A stretch of 64,000 nucleotides of DNA from Heterodera schachtii (lineage: Eukaryota > Nematoda > Chromadorea > Rhabditida > Heteroderidae). Below the pieces are notes generated by a model that was not told the DNA's origin, did not search any database, and saw nothing but the letters and a program-made list of their open reading frames with translations. Where the stretch lies: assembly GCA_023374025.1 (NCBI GenBank), contig SIJG01000006.1, forward strand, positions 3,173,691 to 3,237,690, written 5' to 3'. This document shows positions 9,665-21,091 of the stretch, piece after piece. Made by a program: the position numbers and the translations under genes. The first letter of the stretch is position 1; each line of letters begins with the position of its first letter.

Positions 9665-12600
9665 TTGGAATTTCACTAGAAATAATTTAAGTTAATTAAA
9701 TACTTACATTATTTTATTAATTCTACATTTTTCTTTCATCGTATAACCCAAGTTTCAGAAATATATTTTTTTTGTTTATTTGTTAATTATTTAAAAGTTG
9801 GAAATATAAATGCTTCTATTTTATAAGCTCAAAACCAGTAATACTTTTTTTCATATGTTTTTATTACTTTAAACAATAGAATTAAAATAATCTCTTATGG
9901 GTTTCTATTATTAATTTTTTTCAAGCACATTGTCACCATCAGTATACATTTCTCTAATTAGTGGTCAAAATTTGATTATGTAACGATGATTGTGTAAAAA
10001 ATTCTTTTTTTTGCATTATTGATTTCTTGTATTATGTTTATTCTTTAGTAATGGCAATGAAATGAATCTTATTTTATATTTGTATTTCTTGAATTTAACC
10101 TATTAAATTAATAAAATTCAGGTGTTATTATTGTTGATAAAATTTATAATATGCTTTTCATGTTGATATTTTAGTAAGTATTGTTAATTATTTTTATTTT
10201 ATCTTTTCAAATAAACTTCTAATTTTTAATCCTATTTTCGCCTTGCTTTTTTATTTATTATTTATTAAAGAAATTTTCTTTCTCCATTGTATAATTACAA
10301 CATTTAATTTATGAAATTATTTGTTGATTTTGGGTTTTCATTACGTTATTTTAGTATTTTTGGCGTTGAAATTTGTAAATGGTTTGATTTACACATTGTT
10401 TTCTCGTTGCAATTTTAATAGGTTTTTATAATAAAAATTTGTACATCATTATAATATTTTTCTTAATTTAAATGCATAAATCGAAATAATTTTACTAATA
10501 TGTTTTTTTTTTTTCGTAAAACTTGAATAATTTTCCGTTTTCGTGTCATCCCATTTATGTCTTAAAATGAAAATTATCGAGAATACAAAATTATTTTTGA
10601 TTAAATATTTATGAATAAATATGTTGTTTATCTGAACAAATGATGTTCAAATCACTAAAACTTGTTTAACATTTATTTGTATACATGGTTAGAAAAATGA
10701 ATGAATGACTTAAAGAATAAAATTTTAAAAACGAAAATATTTTCTTAATTCCTCCTTTTTGGATTTTGAATATAAGCCTTTTTAAATTATTTCGTTTAAA
10801 GGTTGTAATTTATTGAATTTATCATTTTATTTAATTAAAAATACTATTTTATTGAAGCAAAGAATCTAAATATTTTTCGCAAATAAATAGTTGAGTATCC
10901 CCTTTTCCGTTACATCACGATAAGCCAATTTACCAATTTAACAAATTTCTTTAAATTCAACTTCCATTTACCGAATTAATTTGGATCGCCATTTTAAGAT
11001 TTCTATAAATATTGCTTGGTTATAATGGTGTCTATTGTTTCTTATATAATAATTAAAATCTTTATTATAGGGCATTTATAAAGTTAAATATGTTATTAGC
11101 GTTCAATTGATATTCCATTCATTGGGTGTTTCTTTTTTTATTGCTAGTTATTTGATTTATTGTTTTTTATTTTATTGTAAATTAATGCATATATTACATT
11201 GATTTGTAAATAGATATTGATTAATTAATTTCTTTACATGTCAACTTTTTGTTTAATTTAATATATTAATTTATTATACTTGCATTTAATCCATAATGAT
11301 TCCTCAATGAAGCTGTTCGTATTTTATACATTAGTTTTAAAAATTATTAAGAATTATATTATGTTTAATAGAGAATAAATATCATTTATGAGCAAAAATA
11401 AACAAACAAAAAATAATTTTATAAAATTATAGTTAAGCAAATTTTTTTGTATATATTTATACTGTTGTTTTTGAAATTATTTCTTTATTTTAAACTAAAA
11501 AAGCCGTGGCGAGATGTATTTATAGAATTCACATAAATTCGTAATAAAGAAAATTCATGCATTAATTGTGGGTCCTCGGTAGTTTAAAGTTTGGTTTTTG
11601 GTGAAAATTATTGTAAATGCATTTCTCATTGTCACCCAATTATAATGTGTCTTTTATTTTCAATTTAATTTTTTACGAACCTATCTTATTTAATAACTAT
11701 TAATTAAAGACTGCAAATTCATATTAAAATAAAAATAATTTTTTATAGAATTAAACGAAAAATTTATTGAAAAAGTACGGCTTTCTTTTTTTCTTTTTAA
11801 TACAAATGTACTTAGTTTTTATTTTTTATTACTCAAAGGTCATTAAATAAACTACAAAATACAATATATTATTTCATTTTTTTAATAAATTCTTTTTTTC
11901 TAATATTTTATTATTTTAAAGAATTTATTTAAATTAGTAACAATTATAGTCAATACCTTTTTCTGTTTTTTATTATGTTTTCCTTTTATTTATTTTTTAT
12001 ATAATGGTCAATTCGTTTAAATTTTTTCTCGTGCTTTAAATTCGCGTCTGAACATTTTTATGCCTCTACAGCTACAGATTCTAATGATAATTCTATTTTT
12101 TTTGAAAAGTTTAGATTTTTTTATAGATACGAAATAAAGAATGATTTAATAATTTTTTTATTAATTAATATAAATTATGTAATTTTTTGATTTTCACTTT
12201 ACTCTTTGGTTTAATATTTAAATATTTTCTTTTAAAGTAATTTTCGCAGAAAACGACAACTTGTATTTTTTACTTTTTATTTTGCTTACATCCTTAAAAT
12301 TTTAATTTGTATTTGTAACTATTTTATTATGTTTCATTGAACAATTTTAATAGTAATAAACATTTTTATGTTATAATTTTTCTAATTTCAACATTGTATT
12401 TTAATTTAAAGTTAAGTGTTATTTTTATTGAATAAAAAGAGATAAAATGAAAGTCTTATAATTAAAGAAGAAATAATTTAATTTTATATTTTCAAAATTT
12501 GTTGGGTTATATTATTTTAGAATTTTTTTCATTCATTTATAGCCGTTTGTTTCCCTGTTTAATTAATTTTTTCTTATTTTAACATTATAATCTTTTTTTT

Positions 12601-13260
12601 TCAGTTCTTTTAATTTTATAAATTGAATAAAATATAGTAAAAAACATATTCATTAATTATATTATGTTATGAGCAGCGTAAGCGTCATTTAATTCGTTAA
12701 ATCATAGCTTTTATTCAAATTAATGTAGAGCGTTCATTGCAAGTCTTAAATTACATATTGCTTCTATATTTTTTCTTAGTTTTATTAAATTCCAATAACA
12801 AAATGTATTCAAATATCAATATATTAAATTTTATTATATCAAGTGCACCGATGCGTAAAAGACAAAACGTTTTATTATGTCGTTTAAAAATTAAATTGAA
12901 ATTATTAGCGCATTATATCATAGTTTCTTTCTTTCTTTAATTGTTTTTTTTATGAAATATAATTTATTTTTATATTTTTTGAATAGATTTTGAATATTGG
13001 TGGAAACATATTAAATAATTAAAAATTTATATTTTTAAGCTGATCAAATCGCATACTTGAACTCCGCATTGAAAAATTGTGATTTGAATTAGATTATTAT
13101 TATTATTAAACATTTAGGTTTTGTAATTTTTTGAATATATTTTTTATTGCTTTTGAAGCATACCTCATATAAAATATCGGATATATTCATTAATTTTATA
13201 TTTGATTTTTGAAATTAAATTAAAGAAGAGAATTATTAGAACAATTGAATTTATCTAAGA
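9665..13260. other. T-rich block
   Basis: Strongly T-rich on the given strand, like a long plus-strand intron or intergenic DNA. One exon candidate (12078-12190) is listed separately. The 67-codon frame at 12737-12940 is hydrophobic at first and then basic (MRKRQNVLLCRLKIKLK). It may be real, but it has no supporting signals. Confidence 0.5.
12078..12190 (+). CDS. Candidate terminal exon, 36 codons
   Basis: The acceptor CCTCTACAGCTACAG precedes a phase-2 frame SNDNSIFFEKFRFFYRYEIK, then NDLIIFLL and more hydrophobic residues to TGA. GC is elevated only in the acceptor region and first 30 bases, so a donor soon after the start cannot be excluded. It is unidentified. Confidence 0.22.
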
Positions 13261-14060
13261 ATATTCATTTGGTTAACCTAAAGTATTCTTATTGAAAAAT
13301 TTAAAAGAAAACATTTAAATGTAAAAATTTAAAAAATAATATCTTCAAAAGAATATTCATTATAAATACATAATAATTATTATAAATAAAACGATAAACC
13401 ATAAGTTTTAAGCAAAAATAATTATGATAAAGATAAACAATACAATATTATATTGAAGAATGCATTTAAATAACAATGTCTCTATTAATTACAAAAATTA
13501 TAATATTTTATTATTAAAAGAATATAAAAATGCATACACAGATCATAAAAATTAACAAAAGAAATTTTAAGTTATTATACAATTAAGAAAGAAAATATAA
13601 TTTATAATTCTTTTATGAGTAGCATCAAGTTAATAAAAATTACTTAAATAGAAATAAAGATATACTCATAATGTCACTTTGAATAGATTAATAATTTATA
13701 ACATTGCGAGATATATAAAATAAGAAAAAATCAACTAAATAATAATTTTGTCCTAAACTACAAAAATATTTTAACTTAACTTTCCAAATAAAATAATGAA
13801 ATCATTTATTAATATTTAGAAAAACTAACAAATGGTATATACTTCAGCGAGAACATAAATTTGTTGTTCACAGTCGACGTTCAGGCGCAAATTTTCTTTT
13901 ATGAAATAAGAAGCAAATATTATATAATTTCCAAATGTTTTTTTACGTATTTTTAATTAAATAATTTTTAAATAAATCGTTTATATATATATATTATTTT
14001 TTTCGGTTTGATTAATAATTATCCACGTAATTTATTAACAATCTAATCATTAAAGTAGAG
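13261..14060. other. A-rich block
   Basis: A-rich on the given strand, consistent with a minus-strand intron. It contains the exon candidate at 13843-13895 and otherwise nothing recognisable. Confidence 0.5.
13843..13895 (-). CDS. Candidate internal exon, 53 nt
   Basis: On minus, CTTCTTATTTCATAAAAG is followed by two bases and then NLRLNVDCEQQIYVLAE, ending at GAA|GTATAT. The codons follow a strong RNY pattern, and GC is about 45% against less than 20% around. Read without splicing the frame spans 41 codons (13825-13950) to TAG. Orientation fits the A-rich block. Function is unknown. Confidence 0.3.
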
Positions 14061-14803
14061 TAGAGCGAGACCGGTACCGGGCCGGGAATTCCCGGTCATC
14101 CGAGGTCCCGGTTCCCGGATTTCAAAAAACTCAGGTCACGGTCCCGGTAGGGCAACCGGGAACCGGGAAAAACAAGCACTGGTAAGAATGGGGGTCTGAG
14201 TGAAAAATTAGAGATGAAAATTAGAGTTAAAGGTTTTTTTTGTATATTCATTGGTTTTCCTATCAAGAAAATATCATTCCTCATATTTTTTAATTGATTT
14301 ATATTTAATCATTTTTTAAATGAAAATCCGTACAAATTGAGCCTAATAATCCAAAAAAAGAAGCCATTTTTGTTGAAAATCTGTTAACAAATCTCACTCA
14401 AATTTCAAAATTTCCCCAAAAGTTTTCTGGAAAAAACGCGCCGAAAAAAGTGGTGTGATAAGTAAATCTAAATTTCAAATAATATTCGACCATTTAGCCA
14501 AATGATGAATTGCTTGAAATAATTGAAGAAATTTTGATTTGAAAATTTTCTTTAATTTAATTTAGCTTTGCTTTTGGATTTTATTAAATAAATAACAATT
14601 TAATTTTGTATTATTTTCACTTGAAAAAAATAAAATTTGCATTTTTTGAATTTTTAAAATTTTTTGAATTTTTAAAATTTCCCGGTTGTTCCCGGTCCCG
14701 GTCCTGAAGAAAAATCGAGGTCCCGGTCCCGGTCCCGGCTTCTCAGGTCCCGGCAAGTCCCGGTCCCGGTTTTGCCCAAAATTCCCGGTCCCGTCGCACT
14801 CTA
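14061..14803 (+). mobile_element. hAT-like non-autonomous element, copy 1
   Basis: GC-rich ends flank an AT-rich core with no transposase. The left end starts TAGAGCGAGACCGGTACCGG. The right end, read inward, starts TAGAGTGCGACGGGACCGGG. A TAGAG terminus followed by a GC-rich inverted repeat is typical of hAT elements. The subterminal DNA is packed with CCCGGT(T)CCCGG repeats. The interior matches copy 2 (16978-17925) in the same orientation. A clear 8-bp target duplication is not visible, so the hAT assignment rests on the termini. Open frames through the CCCGG arrays are repeat artefacts. Confidence 0.65.
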
Positions 14804-15488
14804 ATTTTAATACATTTTTTCTTTTATCTTTATTTAGAGGTATAGTCCAACGATTTTATTGGTTTCGATTCATTTGGGCCCACGACGCATTTGAACTAAA
14901 TCGACTCAATTTAAAAAACGCAATATTTTTAGAATTTTTTAATTTTAATTTTTTTTTAATGGGTAATTTGATACTTTTATGCAAAAAATTTAGACTTCGG
15001 TTTATTAGTCAAATAAGTGGTCATAAAATTAATATATCATTAATTATAGTACAAATAAAATACTAAGAATTATTTAAAGAACTAATTGTTAATCTCACAT
15101 TTTAGATTTTTCTCAGTATACAAAATTTAATTCTGAATAATCTCCGAATTAGTAAAAACAAAGAATAAAGAAAAGTATGAATTAACAACTAATTAACTAG
15201 AGCAAAAGGTATTAACGAGCAGTTTAATAAGTTAAAAATATTTATTTAATTTTGAAATTTTTAGTAATTTTAAACATTCTTATTAAATTTACCAAAAAAT
15301 AACAAATAACATTTAATATAAACTGCACATTATTACTGAATAATGAGCATGAGATTCGAAAAATTAACATATTTAGTTCTTGGGTACGAAAAGCAATACT
15401 TATTAACAATTTAAAGTGAATCAAACTAGCTAATATGTTTCTCACTAAAGATACTCTATTAGTTGAACGGATTTAAAGAGAATTATAC

Positions 15489-15525
15489 CGTCTGACCAAG
15501 ATTGTGAACAATAATTTAATCAATG
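15489..15525 (-). CDS. Candidate micro-exon (pair member A)
   Basis: On minus, GGTGATCATTCAG is followed by 37 nt and a donor (GACG|GTATAA). With a two-base lead it reads LIKLLFTILVR. It resembles the second candidate at 16591-16625 (SLLFIILVKPQ) in both DNA and peptide (LLF-ILV), which suggests an exon duplication. Short and hydrophobic; no family was recognised. Confidence 0.22.
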
Positions 15526-16590
15526 CTGAATGATCACCTAATTAATCTTGATTTCATAAATATTTTTAATATATTTTCCAAATTATACAATTGTGAAGTT
15601 ACCTTAGTAAAACTGAATGCCAATAGAACAAAAAATAAGAATGTCATCCATAATGAATCGATATAATTCATAAAATATACAATTAAAGTAAAGTATTTCT
15701 ATTTAAACATAGTAAAAGAAATTAATTTTTAAAATTAAATATGGTTTAATTCAAATTGATAATTATTATAATCAATAAATAATTATAAAAATCATGTAAT
15801 AAAAACGAATAGATTTGTTTAAATATATTTGTAAGAAATTTATAAAATCTAGTTCTGTGGTGCATTAGATTAAATGAATTCATATTATGAAAATAAACCT
15901 TCTTTTAAATAATTAAGTATAATTAAAAATAAACCACTTTGTTGAACGAACGCTTTAAAATTTAATTTGAAAAGCATTAATTGCAGATGATTTAATATAA
16001 TTTTAACAACTATTAAAATATCAAAAAATCTAAAATAAAGGACTTAAAATAAACTTAACATGGACCCTTTTTTACATTCGTTTGAAAAAATAATTTAAAT
16101 GAAAATTAATTTTTAAATAATAAAATTAGTTCATTATTATAAATTAATACAAAAAAGCAAAATTTGAAAACATTAAAATGAGAATAAATAATTTTGAAAG
16201 ATTTAATGAAATTATTAAAATAAAGGTAAATAAAGTTTTTAATAAAAAATATTAAAATAAAACATGAAACACTTTTTTTAAATGAACAAAAATTTTATTA
16301 AAAAATGAATTTAAGATAATTTGGAAGGACAAGGGCCACCAAAAGATTGCAATTTTATCCTTAAAATATAATTAATTTAATCTCTCTCTCTACTTGACCT
16401 AAAACTAAGGCAAAATCAAACAAAACAATTTCAAATATTATTACAATCAATGTTATTTAAAAAAAGAACCTTTGATTAATTTTACCTAAAAATAACATAA
16501 AAGCACTCATATAGCATTTATTTGTTAGTCATATTTTTTAAGCTATATTTAAAAGTTAAAAACTAATAATTTAAGAAAATCTAAAAAAAC

Positions 16591-16625
16591 CTGCGGTTTG
16601 ACTAAGATTATAAATAATAAACTCA
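16591..16625 (-). CDS. Candidate micro-exon (pair member B)
   Basis: On minus, TTTTCATCTTTTTAG is followed by 35 nt (two-base lead, then SLLFIILVKPQ) ending CAG|GTTTTT. Both splice sites are good. It is similar to pair member A about 1.1 kb away. Upstream on the same strand lies a 40-bp tandem duplication. Confidence 0.25.
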
Positions 16626-16627
16626 CT

Positions 16628-16704
16628 AAAAAGATGAAAAAAAATTAATACGATGATTTGCAACAATAAAAAGATGAAAAAAAATTAATACGATGATTTG
16701 CAAG
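16628..16704 (+). repeat. Two-copy tandem repeat, period 40 bp
   Basis: AAGATGAAAAAAAATTAATA and the bases after it occur at 16631 and again at 16671, identical through CGATGATTTGCAA. The same 40-bp spacing is seen in two other local duplications in this window. Confidence 0.85.
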
Positions 16705-16798
16705 CGCATTGCTCCTTGCTAGGGAGGATTAAATGCATTTCGCTATAAGAAATACTGACAAAATTATAAATTCACATTGGATTCTGGTCAAAAATAAA

Positions 16799-16977
16799 TT
16801 TAAATAGTTTCAATCAAAATGCAATATCAAGAGACATATCATATAAAAGTCGCAATCGCAAGTAAAATCGCCAATAGGAAAACCACAAGGAAATTTTATA
16901 ATGTTAGCTAAAACTTTTAAAAAGAAATAATATGAAAGATATAAAAAGAATTATAAGTAAAAAATAAAGGTTTATTC
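16799..16977 (+). repeat. Dispersed repeat, copy 2, cut by hAT-like element
   Basis: This copy corresponds to 2829-3008. It ends at GGTTTATTC, exactly where the hAT-like element 2 begins, so the element inserted within or at the end of this repeat. Confidence 0.75.
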
Positions 16978-17177
16978 TAGAGTGCGACGGGACCGGGACC
17001 GGGCCGGGAATTCCCGGTCATCCGAGGTCGGTCCCGGTCCCGGTTCCCGGTCCCGGGTTTTGAAAAGCTCAGGTCCCGGTCCCGGTCCCGGTAGGGCAAC
17101 CGGGAACCGGGACAAACAAGCACTGGTAAGAATGGGGGTCTGAGTGGAAAATTAGTGATGAAAATTGGAGTCAAAGG

Positions 17178-17324
17178 AAAAAAAATAAAAAAAATGATTA
17201 AAAAGTTTCTTTAAGAATGTAGCAACCAATTGTGCAAATGGCCTAGTGGCTAGTCCCCTTGACTTTTGTCTTCTTCTTTCCCCTGGTTCAATCCCTCTAC
17301 TGAAATTAAAATATTTTGAATTTT
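17178..17324 (+). mobile_element. tRNA-derived SINE-like insertion
   Basis: This segment is absent from hAT-like copy 1 at the aligned position. It holds a perfect Pol III A box (TGGCCTAGTGG, 17239-17249) and B box (GGTTCAATCCC, 17285-17295) about 36 bp apart, as in a tRNA. The T-stem does not pair and no full cloverleaf forms, so it is not a functional tRNA gene. An A-rich stretch precedes it and an AT-rich tail follows. Target duplications are not clear. Confidence 0.5.
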
Positions 17325-17510
17325 CTTTTTGTATATTCATGGTTTTCCTATCGACAAAATATGATTTCTCATATATTTTTTTATTTATATATATTTTATT
17401 ATTTTTTTTAAATGAAAATATGTACATATTGAGCCTAATAAATCCAAAAAACTTGCCTTTTTGTTGAAAATCTGTTAACAAATTACACTCAAATTTTCAA
17501 AATTTTCCCC

Positions 17511-17549
17511 GGCGGCGCCTATCGGCACCGCCGGTCTCCCCTTCTCAAC
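17511..17549 (+). repeat. GC-rich hairpin segment (inverted partner in 20.66-20.71 kb)
   Basis: GGCGGCGCC...CACCGCCGG forms a strong hairpin with a short loop and is absent from hAT-like copy 1. An inverted, slightly diverged version with similar flanks (AAAAAACTTTT and GGAAAAT) lies inside the fold-back element at 20219-21083. Confidence 0.65.
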
Positions 17550-18324
17550 AAAAGTTTTTTGCAAAAAGCGCGCCGAAAAAATGATCATAAAAGTAATATA
17601 AATTTCTAATATTATTCGATCATTTAGTCCAAAAATGATTATTTTTAAAAATAATTTAAATAAATTAGTTTGAAAATTTTCATTAATTTAATTGTGCTTT
17701 AACTTTTGGATTTTATTAAATAAAAAACAAAATAAAAATTTAATTTTATATTATTTTCAATTGAAATAAATTAAAATTTGAATTTTTTAAAAATTTTTTG
17801 AATTTTTTTGAATTTTTAAAAAGTCCCGGTTGGTCCCGGTTCCCGGTCCCGGTCCCGAAAAAAATTGAGGTCCCGTTCCCGGTCCCGGCTTCTCAGGTCC
17901 CGGCAAGTCCCGGTCCCGGTTTTTTACTATTTATGAGGTACTCAATACTAACCGAAACTTAGACTGCGCAATAAACTTAAATTTTATAATTTCCTGAATT
18001 TTTGAAAATTCATTTATCAAATTTTTTGTATTCTTAGAAAAATAATTAATAAAAAAATATGTATATATATATATATATATAATCAACTAATTAGTTTAAA
18101 AATAGATGCACGTTAATGATAACCAAAAAGAAGTTAATTCACATATTATGAATTTAGATTAGGAGCAATTTCTGTAACCTGAAATGATTTTTGCGAGGAG
18201 GTTTTCTACATAAAAACAAGGAGATAAACAAAATAAGATTATAATGTAATATTCTATTATACATTATATTATAGTTTATTAAGGAATAATAACTTTTTTT
18301 AATTATTCATAGATGTATTTTAAT

Positions 18325-18459
18325 TTATATGAAAATTTGTCTTCGCCTTCTATTGTTTAATTTAGAATTTATATTCTCGATATTTTCTTGATTTGTATTG
18401 GTGATTATGGGCATGAAGAAAAGTGCTTCATGTGAAATTCGAATTGGAAATAAATAAAA
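18325..18459 (-). CDS. Coding-like island, 44 codons
   Basis: A minus-strand open frame reads FPIRISHEALFFMPIITNTN, then QENIENINSKLNN and a basic RRRRQ tail to TAA. It is unusually long for this composition and GC-elevated at 18395-18450. There is an internal ATG but no obvious acceptor. The plus strand also has a short RNY frame (MGMKKSASCEIRIGNK, 18411-18461). Function is unknown. Confidence 0.25.
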   Translation of the reverse strand, partial: FYLFPIRISHEALFFMPIITNTNQENIENINSKLNNRRRRQIFI

Positions 18460-18699
18460 TTATACTAAACCCAAAATTTATAAACTAAGAATAATATAAT
18501 ATTTGTGATAAAAACATTGGATTAATCTAATATAATAAGTTAGTAGACAATAATAAATATTAATTATTCACTTGTATAAAATAATTATAATCAAATATTA
18601 AAATATACAATTTGTTGAAAAAGTCTTTGAAAAGAAAATGAATGCTACTTATTTAATTTAATAATTAAATATTTACCTTGAGGGATACTAACACTTTAA

Positions 18700-18779
18700 T
18701 AAAATAAATAATTAATTTACTCGGTTTTACGAAGAAATAAAAAATAAATAATTAATTTACTCGGTTTTACGAAGAAATA
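18700..18779 (+). repeat. Two-copy tandem repeat, period 40 bp
   Basis: AAAATAAATAATTAATTTAC followed by TCGGTTTTACGAAGAAATA is present at 18701 and again at 18741 without visible differences. Confidence 0.9.
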
Positions 18780-20218
18780 CTATTACAAATACAAATATTT
18801 TTTAAGTAAAAACCTAAATAAAAATTAAATAGATAAAGTTTCATTGACCATTATACATATATGCGGGGTAAATAAAATTTGCATAAAATAAAACTCAATT
18901 TACAATTTACATAATTATATTAACAACAGATACATAACTATAAAATAAAGTTTAGAAATAAAAACTAACAAAGCATGTATATTTGCAAAATTTAAAAAAT
19001 AAAAATGCAAAATAAATGCAATATATATTTTAAAAACAGTTTAGATAATATTTTTTTTTCTTGATTAGTTAAATTCGGTATTAATTATTTGTTTTTACTT
19101 ACAACTAAGTTTAATTGAATTCTTAAAAACAAATATTCCAAATATTAATACAGAAAATACCGAACAGCCGATGCTGAATATAACGCAACTTATTTTCTTT
19201 TGTGTCTTAACTTATGTCCCAAGAGATAATAAATATATAAACAAGTCATTATTTAGTGAAAATTAATAATAAATATAATTTAAAGAAATAAATGTCAAGA
19301 TTTAATTACAAAATTTTCACATCTAAACAAAAATATGGATTAAATTTAAATAATCAAATCAAAGTATTTTCTTAAAAACACCGAAAAATTTAACTCTTTA
19401 AAAATTAAATAAAATTATTTATGATTTTATTAGTATTCCAATTTAAGATAATTTTTATAGTATGTTTTTATTTTTCTTCGAATAATCTAATCAATAATTT
19501 GATTAATTTTAAAAATTCTTGATATATTTCAATTATATCAAACAATTTAATTTAATAATTTTAACTTTTTTGTATTCCACAAAACTAAACAAAAATAGAA
19601 AAAATCTAATATAATTAAATAAATATTTAATATAATAATTGCGTAAAAATTAACTGTTTCCATGTGACCTCAGTCTTAAATTTTTAATTCACGTATTTAT
19701 AAAATTATATTCTACATAGAAGTAGACATGTGCAGATATATAAATTTATTAAGTATAAAACATAATATAAAAGGCGAGAATAAACTACAAAATATATTTT
19801 AATTTCATATGCAAGAAAAGTTTTATAAATTCAAATTTTTTATTAACAAACTACCTTAAATATTCAAATGTATACTAATTTTATGAGCTTCTTTGATAAT
19901 TAGAGGGTATTTAATTTTTATTTTTCGTTTCTTCAAGATCGCAACGAAAAACATTTAGGATTCAAAATTCAGTAATAAATCTTGGAATAACTTTTTTATT
20001 CGTACAATTAATCCGTGGAATTGCTTAACCAAAACAGTTATGGAAATCGGAACTTTAACTAAATTTAAAAATCTTGTGAAAAAATTTTATTTGAAAATAA
20101 GTCCTGATTGGTATCCCTTTTTTATTTTATTTTATTCAATGTATTATTACTGTATTGACCATATCATATTTTTCTAATTGTATTCATTACTTTGTTTTCC
20201 GCTATAAGTGCAACTATG

Positions 20219-21083
20219 GGTGATGCGACATTTGCGGCGCTGACATTTGCGGCGCTGACACTTGCGGCGCAGACATTTGCGGCGCCCAGCCAAAGCGACA
20301 CTTGCGGCGCTGACATTTGCGGCGTGACACTTGCGGCGCCGACACTTGCGGCGACGACACTTGCGGCGCCGACAGATGCGGCGCCCAGTCAAAGCGACAC
20401 TTGCGGCGCAGACACTTGCGGCGCCCAGTCAAAATGACATTTGCGGCGCAGAATTAAATGACCCCAAAAATTATTTAAAAAATTTTTGGTTAAAAAATAT
20501 TTGTTTAACCACTCTTTCAGTCCCTTTCTTCAAAGCTTTTTAATTCGATCAAAAGTGTTTTATCGATTTTAACAATTTTGGGTAGGAAATAAGCAAATCG
20601 TAATCGGGATCAAAAACCAGATTTTTAACATTTTTTGAGGCACTCAAAAAACTTTTGGGAACTGGGCGGGGGGAGAAGGTCCGGCGGTTCCGACAGGCGC
20701 CGCCGGTGGAAAATCTTAAGAATTTCTAATGAATTTTGTTAGGAATTAACCAAATTTTTCAGAAATTTCCCTCTTTTAGATGAAAATAAGGCACTACCCC
20801 CAAATCAGAACATTTCTTAATAAGGACATATAGAAACCTTGGATTAGGTTGAAGAATTCTTGTTAATGTGTCATTGTTAAATATTAAACTATTAAAATAA
20901 CAAACTGTTAACTTAAATAAATTGTTCAAATTTTTGGGGTAATTTAATTCTGCGCCGCAAATGTCATTTTGACTGGACGCCGCAAGTGTCTGCGCCGCAA
21001 GTGTCGCTTTGACTGGGCGCCGCAAACGTCTGCGCCGCAAGTGTCAGCGCCGCAAATGTCAGCGCCGCAAATGTCGGCCAATC
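20219..21083 (+). mobile_element. Fold-back element FB1 with arrayed terminal repeats
   Basis: The left arm (to about 20452) is an array of about 15 units of GACATTTGCGGCGCT or GACACTTGCGGCGC, spaced by CCAGTCAAAGC. The right arm (about 20951-21076) is the same array inverted. Arms continue a little inward (GCAGAATTAAATGACCCC and its complement). The element starts GGTGATGCGACATTTG and is flanked by an 8-bp direct repeat CAACTATG (20211-20218 and 21084-21091). The interior has no ORF. It carries an inverted copy of the GC hairpin segment of hAT-like copy 2 at about 20665-20708. Frames read through the arrays (Ala/Arg-rich peptides) are artefacts. Confidence 0.85.
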
Positions 21084-21091
21084 CAACTATG

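Larger units (their letters stand above)
14804..16798. other. Short T-rich, then A-rich stretch
   Basis: 14804-15060 is T-rich. After acceptor TTTATCTTTATTTAG (ends 14837) the plus frame reads GIVQRFYWFRFIWAHDAFEL, a weak exon candidate. From 15060 on the DNA is A-rich, with two related minus exon candidates listed separately. The 67-codon minus frame at 15242-15445 shows no GC rise. Confidence 0.4.
16978..17925 (+). mobile_element. hAT-like non-autonomous element, copy 2 (right end truncated)
   Basis: The left terminus is TAGAGTGCGACGGGACCGGG, followed by the same CCGGG-rich subterminal DNA as copy 1 and the shared marker CAAGCACTGGTAAGAATGGG. The right side keeps the CTTCTCAGGTCCCGGCAAGT block but ends at CCGGTTTTTT, lacking the final 30 or so bases of copy 1. 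It is about 200 bp longer than copy 1 because of two internal insertions, at 17178-17324 (SINE-like) and 17511-17549 (GC-rich hairpin). No transposase is present. Confidence 0.65.
17926..20210. other. A-rich block with AT microsatellite
   Basis: A-rich on the given strand. It includes (TA)n at 18061-18081, a 40-bp tandem repeat at 18700-18779 and the island at 18325-18459. The rest shows nothing recognisable. Confidence 0.55.

Noticed and set aside
17239..17300. A functional tRNA gene at the A/B-box pair
   Set aside because: The T-stem and D-stem do not pair and no acceptor stem closes, so this is a tRNA-derived insertion, not a tRNA gene.
14096..17481. Frames in the two hAT-like elements (Gly/Pro/Arg-rich)
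   Set aside because: They are driven by CCCGGTCCCGG repeats; no transposase motif such as the hAT dimerisation domain is present.
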